Below, piece by piece: positions 1-9,031 of a stretch of 64,000 nucleotides of DNA (positions are counted from its first letter, which is position 1; every line of letters starts with the position of its first letter). The notes under the pieces were generated by a model. It had not been told where the DNA came from, made no database searches, and saw only the letters and a program-made list of their open reading frames with translations. A program made the translations under genes and the position numbers. The DNA comes from an uncultured Mailhella sp. (lineage in GTDB: Bacteria; Desulfobacterota; Desulfovibrionia; Desulfovibrionales; Desulfovibrionaceae). The stretch lies in contig CALUTB010000001.1 of the NCBI GenBank assembly GCA_944323575.1, positions 1-64,000 on the forward strand, given 5' to 3'.

Positions 1-1497
1 CTGCCGCCCTTCACCACGTCCACGCTGCAGCAGACGGCCAACCAGCGCATAGGCTTCACCTCCAAGCGCACCATGGCCACGGCTCAGCGGCTCTATGAAG
101 GCATCGAGCTTGGCGAACGGGGAACCACGGCGCTCATCACCTATATGCGTACCGACTCCGTGCGTATCGCCGAAGAGGCAAAGAAAAGCGCCGCGGAATA
201 TGTGGAACAGCGCTTCGGCAGCGACTACATGGCCCCCGGAGGCAAAGGACGCTCCTTCAAGGGCAAGACCTCGGCTCAGGATGCCCATGAAGCCATACGC
301 CCCGTCGACATCACGCTGACGCCGCAGGACGTGAAGGATTTTCTCACCCCGGATCAGTACCGTCTGTACAATCTCATCTGGTGCCGCTTCGTTGCCTCAC
401 AGATGGCCGCCGCCACCTATCATGACACCTCCGTCACGCTCACCTGCGGACCGGGACAGTGGAAAGCCAGAGGGGAAAGACTCCTGTTCCCCGGGTTTCT
501 GGCCGTCATGCCCCGTTCCGTCGAGGAGGAGGAAAGCGCATTGCCGGCTCTCCACGAGGGAGAAGTCGTGACGCTGCAGAAGCTGGAAAAGGAACAGAAA
601 TTCACGCAGCCTGCTCCCCGCTACACCGAAGCCTCGCTGGTCCGCGAACTGGAAGAACGGGGCATAGGCCGGCCCTCCACCTACGCCACCATCATTTCCA
701 CCATCGAGGACAGGGAATACGTTCGGCTGGAAGACAAGCACTTCGTGCCGACGGATCTCGGCAAGGTCGTCTGCTCCCAGCTCCGCGATCACTTTGCCAA
801 GCTCATGGACGTGGGCTTCACGGCCGAGATGGAAAACAATCTCGACAAGGTGGCCGACGGCGAACTGGGCTGGGTGGATCTCATGAAGGATTTTTCCAGA
901 GACTTCAATCCCACGCTGGAGGCGGCATCCAGGAACATGGCGCCCGTCAAGGGTGGACTCACCACGGATGTTCCCTGTCCGGAATGCGGGAAACCGCTCG
1001 TGGTGAAATTCGGCAAGAGCGGAGAATTTCTGGCATGCACGGGCTATCCCGAATGTCGTTACACCACCAACTTCACCCGCGACGAGAAAGGCAGGATCAT
1101 CCCGCAGGAACGCCCGAAGGAAGAACATAAGAAGGTGGGGACCTGTCCCAAGTGCGGAGCCGACGTCATTCTCAAGCAGTCGCGCACGGGCAGCCGTTTC
1201 CTGAGCTGCTCCAGATATCCCGAATGCGACTACGCCGCGCCCTTCTCCACGGGCGTGACCTGTCCCAAGTGCGGCAAGGGCACGCTGGTGGAAAAAAGTT
1301 CCCACAAGGGAAAGCTCTTCTACTCCTGCGACCAGTATCCGCAGTGCGACTATGCGGTATGGGACTGGCCCGTGGCTGAAACCTGTCCGGAATGTCAGTC
1401 ACCCATTCTGGTCATAAAGACCACCCGCGCACGGGGACGGCATCTGGCCTGCCCCAACCCTAAATGCAGATACACAAGGGAACTGGACGAAGCCTAG
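1..1497 (+). CDS. topA: DNA topoisomerase I, C-terminal part (5' end outside window)
   Basis: Type IA topoisomerase that relaxes negative supercoils by single-strand cleavage. The reading frame is open from base 1, so the gene is cut by the window edge and 498 codons remain. The motif LITYMRTDS contains the catalytic tyrosine (codon at 142-144), and GIGRPSTYA follows near 661-690. The C-terminus has four tandem CPxC-x(n)-C zinc ribbons, starting near positions 975, 1143, 1260 and 1383. These bind the passing single strand in the family. A strong intrinsic terminator follows the stop. The N-terminal Toprim domain should lie just upstream of the window. Confidence 0.97.
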   Translation: MPPFTTSTLQQTANQRIGFTSKRTMATAQRLYEGIELGERGTTALITYMRTDSVRIAEEAKKSAAEYVEQRFGSDYMAPGGKGRSFKGKTSAQDAHEAIRPVDITLTPQDVKDFLTPDQYRLYNLIWCRFVASQMAAATYHDTSVTLTCGPGQWKARGERLLFPGFLAVMPRSVEEEESALPALHEGEVVTLQKLEKEQKFTQPAPRYTEASLVRELEERGIGRPSTYATIISTIEDREYVRLEDKHFVPTDLGKVVCSQLRDHFAKLMDVGFTAEMENNLDKVADGELGWVDLMKDFSRDFNPTLEAASRNMAPVKGGLTTDVPCPECGKPLVVKFGKSGEFLACTGYPECRYTTNFTRDEKGRIIPQERPKEEHKKVGTCPKCGADVILKQSRTGSRFLSCSRYPECDYAAPFSTGVTCPKCGKGTLVEKSSHKGKLFYSCDQYPQCDYAVWDWPVAETCPECQSPILVIKTTRARGRHLACPNPKCRYTRELDEA

Positions 1498-1520
1498 CGC
1501 TCCGCTTTCCGCATATGACA

Positions 1521-1546
1521 AGGCCCGTCATGGACGGGCCTTTTTT
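1521..1546 (+). terminator. Rho-independent terminator of topA
   Basis: Stem GGCCCGTC/GACGGGCC with an ATG loop, followed directly by six T residues. It lies 24 nt after the topA stop codon. Confidence 0.9.
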
Positions 1547-1723
1547 ACAGTCGATGGACGAGAACGGGAAACCCTGCCTTTTTCCGGTTATTCCGCCGGA
1601 AAAGGACATGGACAAATTTCCGCAACCGTCTACTCTGGACAAAGACCGTGTGCTGCGAAAACGGCGAGATCTCACGCCGTCTTCGCCCCGCGTCACGAAA
1701 GCCCCATCCACGGAGTTGCCGCC

Positions 1724-3388
1724 ATGCTAACCCGTCCCCTTTACTGCGCCACCGTTTCCCAGAGCCTCAATCCCATGGCCATGCGGGGCATGGTGACAAG
1801 CCCGAACCATCTGGCCACGCAGGCCGGTGTGGACATTCTCCGACGCGGCGGCAATGCCGTGGATGCCGCCATCGCGGCCGCCGTCACGCTGGCCGTGGTG
1901 TATCCCCATATGTGCACGCCCGGAGGCGACAACTTCTGGCTCATCTACGACGCCCCGGCAGGCGAACTGAAAGGGCTGAACGCCAGCGGCAGAGCCGGTT
2001 CCGGAGCGACGCCGGAATATTACGTCTCGCGGGGGATGACGGCCATTCCTCCGCGGGGATATTCCGCCGCCAATACCGTACCGGGCGCCGTTTCCGGATG
2101 GGGAGAAGCCTATGCCTTCAGCCGGTCGGCCCTGAAGACTCCCCTGTCCTGGAGCGAACTTCTCGCGCCGGCCATCGCCTATGCGGAAAACGGCTTTCCC
2201 GCAAGCGCCTCCCTTGCACGCTGGAGCGCCATCAATGCCGGAACGGCTGACGGCGAACAGCGCAATCTCCAGCGCTTTCCGGAATTTGCCCGCATCTTCA
2301 TGAAACACGGCGCCCCTCTCGCCGCGGGCGACATTCTGCGACAGACGGATCTTGCCGCAACGCTCAAGACATTGGCGGAACAGGACGCCGACGCCTTTTA
2401 CAGAGGCTCCGTGGCAAAGGCGATGGCCGCAGAACTGGAACAAAACGGTGCACTGCTCACGTTCGACGACTTTGCCGCACACCATGCCGAATGGGTACGT
2501 CCCATCCGCGTGAACTACCGGGACTGCGAGGCCTGCAATCTTCCCCCGAACACACAGGGCATGGCCTCTCTGGAAATCCTCAACATTCTCGAAAGATTCG
2601 ACATCAGAGCCATGGGAGAGGGAAGCGCCGACTATTATCATGTCCTCATCGAGGCCACCAAGGAAGCCTTTCTCGACCGTGACCGCTATCTGTCCGACCC
2701 GGACTTCGTTTCCATTCCTCTCGACGATCTTCTTTCCGAAAGACACGGCCGCGCACAGGCCGCGCGCATCCGCATGGATGCCGCCGCCGTTCATCCGTCC
2801 CTTCTCGACCCGAAGGGAGACACCGTCTGGCTCGGCACGGTGGATGAAAACGGAAACGCGGTCTCCCTCATACAGAGCATCTATCACGACTTCGGTTCCG
2901 GCATCATTCCGTCAGGAACGGGCGTCATTCTTCAGAACAGAGGCTGCTTCTTCTCCCTCGATCCGGAACATGTGAACTGTCTGCAGCCCGGAAAACGCAC
3001 CATGCACACGCTCAATCCGGCCATGCTGCTCAGGGACGGACGGCCGTTTCTCGTCTACGGAACCATGGGCGGCGAAGGACAGCCGCAGACACAGGCCGCC
3101 ATCGTCACCCGCATGGTGGACTTCGGGCTGCCCCCGCAGGAGGCCGTGACCGCCCCCCGCTGGCTCTACGGCCGCACCTGGGGAGCTGCGGTCAACGACG
3201 TCAAGATGGAAGGGCGTATTCCCGTCTCCGTGTGCGAGGAACTTGCCCGCAGAGGACACGCCGTCAAACGGGTACAGGCCTATACCGACGTCATGGGACA
3301 CGCAGGAGCCATACGCATCGATCCGGAAAGCGGCATCCTTCAGGGTGCCTCCGATCCACGCGGGGACGGCCTGGCCGCAGGATACTGA
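1724..3388 (+). CDS. Gamma-glutamyltransferase-family Ntn hydrolase
   Basis: A 554-residue member of the gamma-glutamyltranspeptidase family. These proenzymes cleave themselves before a threonine that becomes the nucleophile. The N-terminal family blocks are present (MVTSPNHLATQAG, GGNAVDAAIAAA). The candidate catalytic threonine is Thr367 in GDTVWLGTVDENGNAVSL, followed by SIYHDFGSGI and a GGEGQPQTQ segment near the C-terminus. No signal peptide is visible, unlike classical periplasmic Ggt, so it may be a cytoplasmic paralogue of the YwrD/HpxW (oxamate amidohydrolase-like) type. Substrate is therefore uncertain. GGAG lies upstream of the ATG. Its stop codon abuts the stop codon of the convergent gene on the other strand. 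Confidence 0.88.
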   Translation: MLTRPLYCATVSQSLNPMAMRGMVTSPNHLATQAGVDILRRGGNAVDAAIAAAVTLAVVYPHMCTPGGDNFWLIYDAPAGELKGLNASGRAGSGATPEYYVSRGMTAIPPRGYSAANTVPGAVSGWGEAYAFSRSALKTPLSWSELLAPAIAYAENGFPASASLARWSAINAGTADGEQRNLQRFPEFARIFMKHGAPLAAGDILRQTDLAATLKTLAEQDADAFYRGSVAKAMAAELEQNGALLTFDDFAAHHAEWVRPIRVNYRDCEACNLPPNTQGMASLEILNILERFDIRAMGEGSADYYHVLIEATKEAFLDRDRYLSDPDFVSIPLDDLLSERHGRAQAARIRMDAAAVHPSLLDPKGDTVWLGTVDENGNAVSLIQSIYHDFGSGIIPSGTGVILQNRGCFFSLDPEHVNCLQPGKRTMHTLNPAMLLRDGRPFLVYGTMGGEGQPQTQAAIVTRMVDFGLPPQEAVTAPRWLYGRTWGAAVNDVKMEGRIPVSVCEELARRGHAVKRVQAYTDVMGHAGAIRIDPESGILQGASDPRGDGLAAGY

Positions 3389-3853
3389 TTACAGGCTCAC
3401 GCCCCCTTCGGAAGCCGAATCGGGAGAACGTTTCGGCTTCAGGCCCTCCACGGCGTCGCCAAGCTCACGCATGGCCTCCCCCATCTGACGGCCGAGACTC
3501 TCGCCGAGCGCGGCGGCACCGTCGCGGGCGTCATCCCACGCCTTGGCCACGCGCTCTCCCGTCGTCCGCTGCTCCAGCACGTCCAGCGTCAGAGGACCGA
3601 GACTCTTCAGCTGCGCTCCGAGTTCATGCAGGCGCTCCCTCGTCACTCTTCCGTCGACAAAGGCCTGCCGCAGAAGCGGCAGCACCTGCTCCCGATAGAC
3701 GGAGGAAGAATACGCCTCCCGCAGGGCCAGAAGACCGCCGTATTCCGCGGGACTGATCTCGTCCTTCTCCAGCGACGAATGTTCCCCATAAAGACCGGCG
3801 GCCAGAAACACACATGCGGCCGCAAGCACGACGATAATCACATTCTTTCCCAT
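3389..3853 (-). CDS. Small membrane-anchored protein of unknown function
   Basis: I do not recognise a family. The 154-residue product starts MGKNVIIVVLAAACVFLAAG, a single hydrophobic segment that fits a signal anchor or uncleaved signal peptide. A soluble, helical, charged domain follows, with alternating Glu/Arg stretches. An AAGGAGA Shine-Dalgarno sits 7 nt before the ATG, which favours this start over a longer reading frame that would overlap sfsA. It lies 55 nt downstream of sfsA on the same strand, probably in one transcript. It ends flush against the 3' end of the convergent gamma-glutamyltransferase gene. Confidence 0.75.
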   Translation of the reverse strand: MGKNVIIVVLAAACVFLAAGLYGEHSSLEKDEISPAEYGGLLALREAYSSSVYREQVLPLLRQAFVDGRVTRERLHELGAQLKSLGPLTLDVLEQRTTGERVAKAWDDARDGAAALGESLGRQMGEAMRELGDAVEGLKPKRSPDSASEGGVSL

Positions 3854-3908
3854 GTCCGTCTCCTTCACCGACCATGCCGTCGGTCCCGTCAGTGACGCTG
3901 CTCCGCCG

Positions 3909-4631
3909 CTACCGGATGCGGTGCGGCAGCATGCCCCCGTAACAGATGCCGTCCGGCCGCACATGGACCATGACGGGATACACTTCCACCCCTGCCTCGA
4001 CGGCCTCCCGCAACGCGTCGGCATACGCCGGATCCACATAGTCGGCCGCCCCGAAGCAGTGTCCGTCCGGCCTTTGTATCATGTACAGCATGGCCGCCCG
4101 GCATCCTCCGGACTTCAGGCGCATGAGCGTATGCAGGTGCTTCGTGCCCCGTGAAGTCACCGCATCGGGAAAAGCCGCCACATCATCCTCCACCAGCGTC
4201 ACATTCTTGCACTCCACCCAGAGATCCGGCAGTCCCGGGCCGGTCAGAAGACCGTCCAGACGACTCTCCCCGTTCACGGCTTCCCGCTTCAGAACGTCAT
4301 ACCCCTTCGTCCAGTCAAGAACGCCGGCATGGAACATGCGTTCAAGAAGACGGTTCGGCACGGAGGTGTTCACCCCGGCCCAGAAAAAACCGTTTCCCCG
4401 GGGCAGTCCCACGGCCTCAACGGTCCATTTCAGGCGACGTGCGGGATTTGTCGCCGGAGACAGAAGCACGGGACGTCCCCGACGCAGCAGACCGAGCATG
4501 GTGCCGGTATTGTTGGTGTGCGCCGTAACCTCCTGCCCGTCCAGATCGACGGTCACGAAAAAACGCTTTTCCCTGCGGATGAACAGACCGACGCGACAGC
4601 CTTCCGGATACTTCAGCAGCAGTTTTTCCAC
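3909..4631 (-). CDS. sfsA: SfsA family protein (DNA/RNA nuclease)
   Basis: SfsA proteins were named for sugar fermentation stimulation and have a nuclease-like fold. Family blocks seen here are [12 protein letters not shown], the VECKNVTL strand and the [13 protein letters not shown] box. I chose a GTG start at 4631 because AGAGGA lies 6 nt upstream and the product (240 aa) then begins at the family's usual N-terminus. An ATG at 4673 and a TTG at 4685 are in-frame alternatives that would add 14-18 residues. It is divergent from the aminotransferase gene and probably co-transcribed with the small membrane protein downstream. Confidence 0.9.
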   Translation of the reverse strand: MEKLLLKYPEGCRVGLFIRREKRFFVTVDLDGQEVTAHTNNTGTMLGLLRRGRPVLLSPATNPARRLKWTVEAVGLPRGNGFFWAGVNTSVPNRLLERMFHAGVLDWTKGYDVLKREAVNGESRLDGLLTGPGLPDLWVECKNVTLVEDDVAAFPDAVTSRGTKHLHTLMRLKSGGCRAAMLYMIQRPDGHCFGAADYVDPAYADALREAVEAGVEVYPVMVHVRPDGICYGGMLPHRIR

Positions 4632-4759
4632 AATGATTCCTCTTTGTTCCGCATCACAAGAAGCATCCGTCATCCCGTCCGGCAAAAAACGGGCCTTCCG
4701 TAGATGAGGAAAAGCCCCGCACCGTCGGCAGATACGGCCATTCTCAGAGCAAACATCAA

Positions 4760-4788
4760 TTTACAGGCAACCTTGAACTTGATAGACT
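4760..4788 (+). promoter_or_regulatory. Candidate sigma-70 promoter for the aminotransferase gene
   Basis: TTTACA, a 17-nt spacer and TAGACT lie in the divergent region between sfsA and the aminotransferase. The -35 matches 5 of 6 and the -10 matches 4 of 6 consensus bases. The predicted start point is about 45 nt before the ATG. Confidence 0.45.
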
Positions 4789-4840
4789 TTGTCATGACCG
4801 TCAGGCCTTTTATCGCTCATATCAACCAGGAAGCGCAACC

Positions 4841-6010
4841 ATGAACTTTGCCGAGAGAATGAAAAAGATCAAGCCCTCCGCCACCCTTGCCATCAATGCC
4901 AAAGCCCTCGATCTGAAGGCCCGCGGCATAGCCGTCACCAGTCTGGCCGTAGGCGAACCCGATGCTCCCACCCCGCTTCATATCTGCGAGGCTGCCAAGA
5001 AGGCCATCGACGAAAACTTTACAAAATATACTCCCGTCAACGGCATCATGGATGCCCGCATGGCCGTCTGTCATTACTTCGAACGTCAGTACCATGTCAC
5101 CGCAAACCCGAACAACGTCATTCTCACCACCGGCGGCAAACAGTCTCTTGCCAATACCCTCTTCGTCATGCTCAACGACGGCGACGATGTACTGCTTCCC
5201 TGCCCGTACTGGACCAGCTATCCCGATCTCATCCGCTTGGCAGGAGGCAATCCCGTCCTGGTCAAGTCGGATTCATCCCGCGGCTTCCGCATCAACGCCG
5301 CCGATCTGGAAAAGGCCGTCACGCCCGCAACGAAGATGATGATTCTCAACACTCCTTCCAATCCTACGGGCGTCGCCTACACGCAGGAAGAAATCGACGC
5401 TCTCGTCGAATGGTGCTTTGCGCACGACATCTTCGTACTGTCCGACGAAATCTACGATCAGCTCGTCTATGACGGCTCGCCTGTCAGCGCCTCGCACTGG
5501 TGGAAGAAATTTCCCGACAGGATCGCCATTCTCAACGGCCTCTCCAAGGCATTCTCCATGCCCGGCTGGAGAGTCGGCTACACGCTGGGCCATGAGGATC
5601 TCATCAAGCAGTGCTCCAAGCTGCAGGGACAGATGACGTCCCATATGTGCTCCATAGCCCAGAAGGCCGCCGTGGCGGCTCTGGACGGCTCCTATGCCTG
5701 CGTGGAGGAAATGCGCCTTTCCTTCCTCCGTCGCCGCAACCTGGCCATGGCGGAAATCTCCACCTGGCCAGGTGTTGTCTGCCAGCGCCCCGGGGGCGCC
5801 TTCTATCTCTTCCCCGACGTCAGCGCCCTGTTCACGCCCGATATGCCCAACGGAGAGGCCGTCTGCTCCTATCTTCTGGAAAAGGCCCGCGTCGCCTGCG
5901 TTCCCGGCGAGGCCTTCGGCGATCCGAACTGCATCCGCCTTTCCTACGCCGTATCCGATGACGTTCTCATGGATGCACTGCATCGCATAAAGGAAGCTCT
6001 TTACAATTAA
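4841..6010 (+). CDS. aspC: Aspartate aminotransferase-type class I PLP aminotransferase
   Basis: A 389-residue fold-type I aminotransferase, most like the AspB/AatA subgroup that interconverts aspartate and oxaloacetate with glutamate/2-oxoglutarate. The Schiff-base lysine is Lys236 in GLSKAFSMPGWRVGY. TTGGKQSL and NTPSNPTG (PLP and carboxylate contacts) and LSDEIYD are in place. Length is normal for the family. AGGAAG lies 9 nt before the ATG. The gene is followed 16 nt later by pgi and they are probably co-transcribed. Substrate preference within class I cannot be read from sequence alone. Confidence 0.92.
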   Translation: MNFAERMKKIKPSATLAINAKALDLKARGIAVTSLAVGEPDAPTPLHICEAAKKAIDENFTKYTPVNGIMDARMAVCHYFERQYHVTANPNNVILTTGGKQSLANTLFVMLNDGDDVLLPCPYWTSYPDLIRLAGGNPVLVKSDSSRGFRINAADLEKAVTPATKMMILNTPSNPTGVAYTQEEIDALVEWCFAHDIFVLSDEIYDQLVYDGSPVSASHWWKKFPDRIAILNGLSKAFSMPGWRVGYTLGHEDLIKQCSKLQGQMTSHMCSIAQKAAVAALDGSYACVEEMRLSFLRRRNLAMAEISTWPGVVCQRPGGAFYLFPDVSALFTPDMPNGEAVCSYLLEKARVACVPGEAFGDPNCIRLSYAVSDDVLMDALHRIKEALYN

Positions 6011-6026
6011 CCCCTTTTCGGATGGT

Positions 6027-7355
6027 ATGCTTATGACTCAGGCGAAACTTGATTGGGCCCATGCATGGCTTGGAGGCGTTACCGACCGGCCTTCCGACGA
6101 CTCCCGCTTCATCGAAAAACTGAAGCAGCAGCTGCCGGTTCTGCCTTTTCTTGCGCTTCCCTTCGCGGAAGATCTCATCCATCAGCTTGAAATCCATGAA
6201 GAGTTTTTGAGAAGCTTCAAGCATATGCTGCTGCTCGGCATCGGCGGTTCCGCGCTCGGCCCCCGTGCGCTCCAGCGCGCCTTCGCTCCCGGACAGGATC
6301 GGCCCAACTACGACGGCCCCTGTCTCTGGATCGCCGACAACGTCTATCCCGAATGGCTTCAGGAACACCTTGAAAAGCTGGTGCCCGAGGATACTCTGGT
6401 AGTCGTCGTCAGCAAGTCCGGCGGCACCATTGAAACCATTGCCCAGTATCTCATCGTTCTGCCCTGGCTGCAGACGAAACTCCCCGGAACATGGCAGGAG
6501 CATCTCTTCGTCGTCACCGATGCCGACAAGGGTTTCCTGCGCGATGAAGTGGACAAATATGCTCTGCGCTCCCTGCCTGTGCCCGACAATCTCGGCGGCC
6601 GCTACTCCGTGCTTTCCGCCGTGGGCATGGTTCCCGCGGTCTTCCTCGGCATGGACTGGAAAGGTCTCATTCAAGGTGCCGTCTCCGTAGGCCGTCCGCT
6701 TGCGGAAAACCCGGATACGCTGCTCGATCATCCCGCATGGAAGCTCGCACGCTGGGCCTATCAGATGTCCGACGCCGGCAAGAGTCAGGTCATCTACTTC
6801 TGCTATATCCCCGCATGGTCCACCTTCGGCCCCTGGTTCTGCCAGCTCTGGGCCGAGAGCCTGGGCAAGGACGGCAAAGGCACCATGCCCATTCCCGCCA
6901 CCGGCGTGACCGACCAGCACTCTCTGCTCCAGATGTTCCTCGACGGCCCTAAGGACAAGATCTGTCTTTTTGTGAGCACCCCGGCCGACAGGAAAATTCT
7001 GCCCATGCCCACGAAGCTGCCTGAACAGTGGCAGTACCTGAAGGGACACAGCTTCGGGGACATCCTCGATGCCGAAACTCTGGCCACCCGCGCCACGCTG
7101 GCCCAGAAGGACGTTCCCGTCGTTCATCTCGACATGCCCGATGACAGCGCCTTTTCCGCAGGCAAAATGATGATGCTTCTCGAAGCCGCCACCATCTTCA
7201 CCGGCTGGCTCATGGGTATCAATCCCGTGGATCAGCCAGCCGTAGAAAACGGCAAGAAGCTCGCCCGTGCTCGGCTGGGCATGCCCGGCTCCGAGGAGGA
7301 CGCCGCAAAACTGGCTCTGTTCACCGCCATTCCTTCGGAATCTATGGATTTCTAG
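6027..7355 (+). CDS. pgi: Glucose-6-phosphate isomerase
   Basis: Interconverts glucose-6-phosphate and fructose-6-phosphate in glycolysis and gluconeogenesis. The 442-residue protein is of the shorter (about 450 aa) bacterial type. MLLLGIGGSALGPRAL and VVVSKSGGTIET are the SIS phosphosugar-binding blocks. LGGRYSVLSAVGMVPA is the PGI signature. A second ATG two codons downstream (6033) is an equally plausible start because the ribosome binding site is weak. The C-terminus is shorter than that of the 550-residue enterobacterial enzyme, which is normal for this subtype. Confidence 0.95.
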   Translation: MLMTQAKLDWAHAWLGGVTDRPSDDSRFIEKLKQQLPVLPFLALPFAEDLIHQLEIHEEFLRSFKHMLLLGIGGSALGPRALQRAFAPGQDRPNYDGPCLWIADNVYPEWLQEHLEKLVPEDTLVVVVSKSGGTIETIAQYLIVLPWLQTKLPGTWQEHLFVVTDADKGFLRDEVDKYALRSLPVPDNLGGRYSVLSAVGMVPAVFLGMDWKGLIQGAVSVGRPLAENPDTLLDHPAWKLARWAYQMSDAGKSQVIYFCYIPAWSTFGPWFCQLWAESLGKDGKGTMPIPATGVTDQHSLLQMFLDGPKDKICLFVSTPADRKILPMPTKLPEQWQYLKGHSFGDILDAETLATRATLAQKDVPVVHLDMPDDSAFSAGKMMMLLEAATIFTGWLMGINPVDQPAVENGKKLARARLGMPGSEEDAAKLALFTAIPSESMDF

Positions 7356-7461
7356 ACGTATATCAGAATACAAGTCCGTGCGCTCCCGTCCGCCTTCCGC
7401 CGATGCCGTTCCGGAAAGGCTCCTGCCTGGACAGTCAAAGCGCACACGCCTCATACAAGCG

Positions 7462-7487
7462 AAGGGGGGAAGAAGACTCCCCCCTTT
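7462..7487 (+). terminator. Rho-independent terminator after pgi
   Basis: Eight-pair stem AAGGGGGG/CCCCCCTT with a nine-base loop and a short T run. It separates pgi from the two-component genes. Confidence 0.7.
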
Positions 7488-7552
7488 GCTCCCTTCTCCC
7501 TGAGCCTCAGCCGCGAAGCTGACGCCACAGTCACTTTCCCAAAGGTATCCTC

Positions 7553-9031
7553 ATGGATGACGCAGGTCGGAACAACGCAGAAAACAAACTGCCGTTCAAT
7601 CTGGCAAAATTCTTCTCCTATATATCACTGGTGCTGATTCTCATCTCCAGCGTCATCCTCACGCTCTTCATCGGCAGTACCATGAACCGCTCCATGCTGG
7701 AGAGTCAGGAGGAATACGCCCTGCTTCTCGCGGACAACATCAACCGCCAGATCTTCCGCAAATTTACGCTTCCCGTCACCTATGCCTCCGGAAGAGTCGC
7801 TCTTTCCAATCCGGCTCAGTACAAACTGCTCGATGAAGTCATCCAGTCCCAGCTGCACGGACTGCAGCTGGAAAGCGTACGGATGTTCGACGATCACTAT
7901 ACCGTGCTTTATTCCACGGATCCGAGAGAAGTCCGACGTACCGACCTGTACACGGCCGGCATTCCGCTGGTTTTTGAAGGAAAGCCCTACCACTTCGACG
8001 TGCTCTCGTCCATTCCCTATGTCCAGGCTCTGATTACGCCCAATCTGGAAAACGGAACCTTTCTGCTGCGCACCATATTCCCCCTGACCGTAGACACCGA
8101 CTTTCAGGGACTGCGTCTGCACGGCCAGCCCGTACCCGTGCTGGGCGTTCTGGAAATCGTCCAGGACATGACACCGCAATATCGAGGGACCATACGTTCC
8201 CAATGGCTCATCATCACCGGTTTCTTCATTTCCACACTGATTCTCTTTCTTCTGCTGCACTTCGTGGCGCGCAAGGCAGAGTATACACTGAGCCGCCGCA
8301 TGGCCAGAAACCGTCAGCTTGAAGCCCAGCTGCATCAGGCTGAAAAATTGGCCAGCATGGGCCGCATGGTGGCCTCCATCGCTCATGAGATCCGCAATCC
8401 TCTGGGCATCATCCGTTCCAGTTCCGAATTTCTTATCCGCCGCCACAAAACGGAAGACGCCACAACCCAGGCCATGCTTTCCGCCATCTACGACGAATCC
8501 TGCCGTCTCGGCATCACGGTCAACGACTTTCTGGATTATGCCCGTCCCCGTCAGCCGAGACAGGATATTGTTAATATTCAGGATATCATCAACAAGGCCA
8601 TGGCCTTCCTCGGCGGCGAATTCCGGAGACTCGGCGTGGAGATACACACGAATCTCGCCCCGGACATCACCGTATCCGGCGATGCCGACCTGCTTTATCG
8701 CGCCTTCTACAACATTCTGGCCAACGCTCAACAGGCCATGAACGGACCGGGAGAAATCTTCATAGAAAGCTCCCTGCCTAAAGAAGACCGGACCGTACTC
8801 TCCTTCCGGGATACGGGTCCGGGATTCAGTGAAGACGCACTCTCCAAGGCCATGGACCCCTTCTTTACGACCAAGGACAACGGTACCGGGCTGGGATTGC
8901 CCATCGTGCAGGCCATCATTGACTCTCACGGCGGAACCATGAAACTTTCCAATGCCCCCCAAGGCGGCGCGCTTATCACCATCAGCCTGCCCACACAGAA
9001 GCCCGCAACAGCTCAAGGATCCGAAACATGA
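7553..9031 (+). CDS. Membrane sensor histidine kinase
   Basis: A 492-residue sensor kinase. A first membrane segment (about residues 20-45) and a second (about 222-243) flank a roughly 175-residue extracytoplasmic sensor region. The HisKA block carries the phospho-acceptor His278 in ASIAHEIRNPLG. The HATPase domain has the N box (NILANAQQAM), the G1 box DTGPGF, the F box DPFFTTK and the G2 box GTGLGLPIV. The last four bases overlap the regulator gene (ATGA), so the two are translationally coupled. The NtrB/AtoS/ZraS-like layout fits its sigma-54 activator partner. The signal sensed is unknown. Confidence 0.95.
   Translation: MDDAGRNNAENKLPFNLAKFFSYISLVLILISSVILTLFIGSTMNRSMLESQEEYALLLADNINRQIFRKFTLPVTYASGRVALSNPAQYKLLDEVIQSQLHGLQLESVRMFDDHYTVLYSTDPREVRRTDLYTAGIPLVFEGKPYHFDVLSSIPYVQALITPNLENGTFLLRTIFPLTVDTDFQGLRLHGQPVPVLGVLEIVQDMTPQYRGTIRSQWLIITGFFISTLILFLLLHFVARKAEYTLSRRMARNRQLEAQLHQAEKLASMGRMVASIAHEIRNPLGIIRSSSEFLIRRHKTEDATTQAMLSAIYDESCRLGITVNDFLDYARPRQPRQDIVNIQDIINKAMAFLGGEFRRLGVEIHTNLAPDITVSGDADLLYRAFYNILANAQQAMNGPGEIFIESSLPKEDRTVLSFRDTGPGFSEDALSKAMDPFFTTKDNGTGLGLPIVQAIIDSHGGTMKLSNAPQGGALITISLPTQKPATAQGSET

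Noticed and set aside
1577-1605. Inverted repeat CCTTTTTCCGG/CCGGAAAAGG before the gamma-glutamyltransferase-like gene
   Set aside because: Imperfect and without a T run; considered as a second topA terminator or operator but not supportable.
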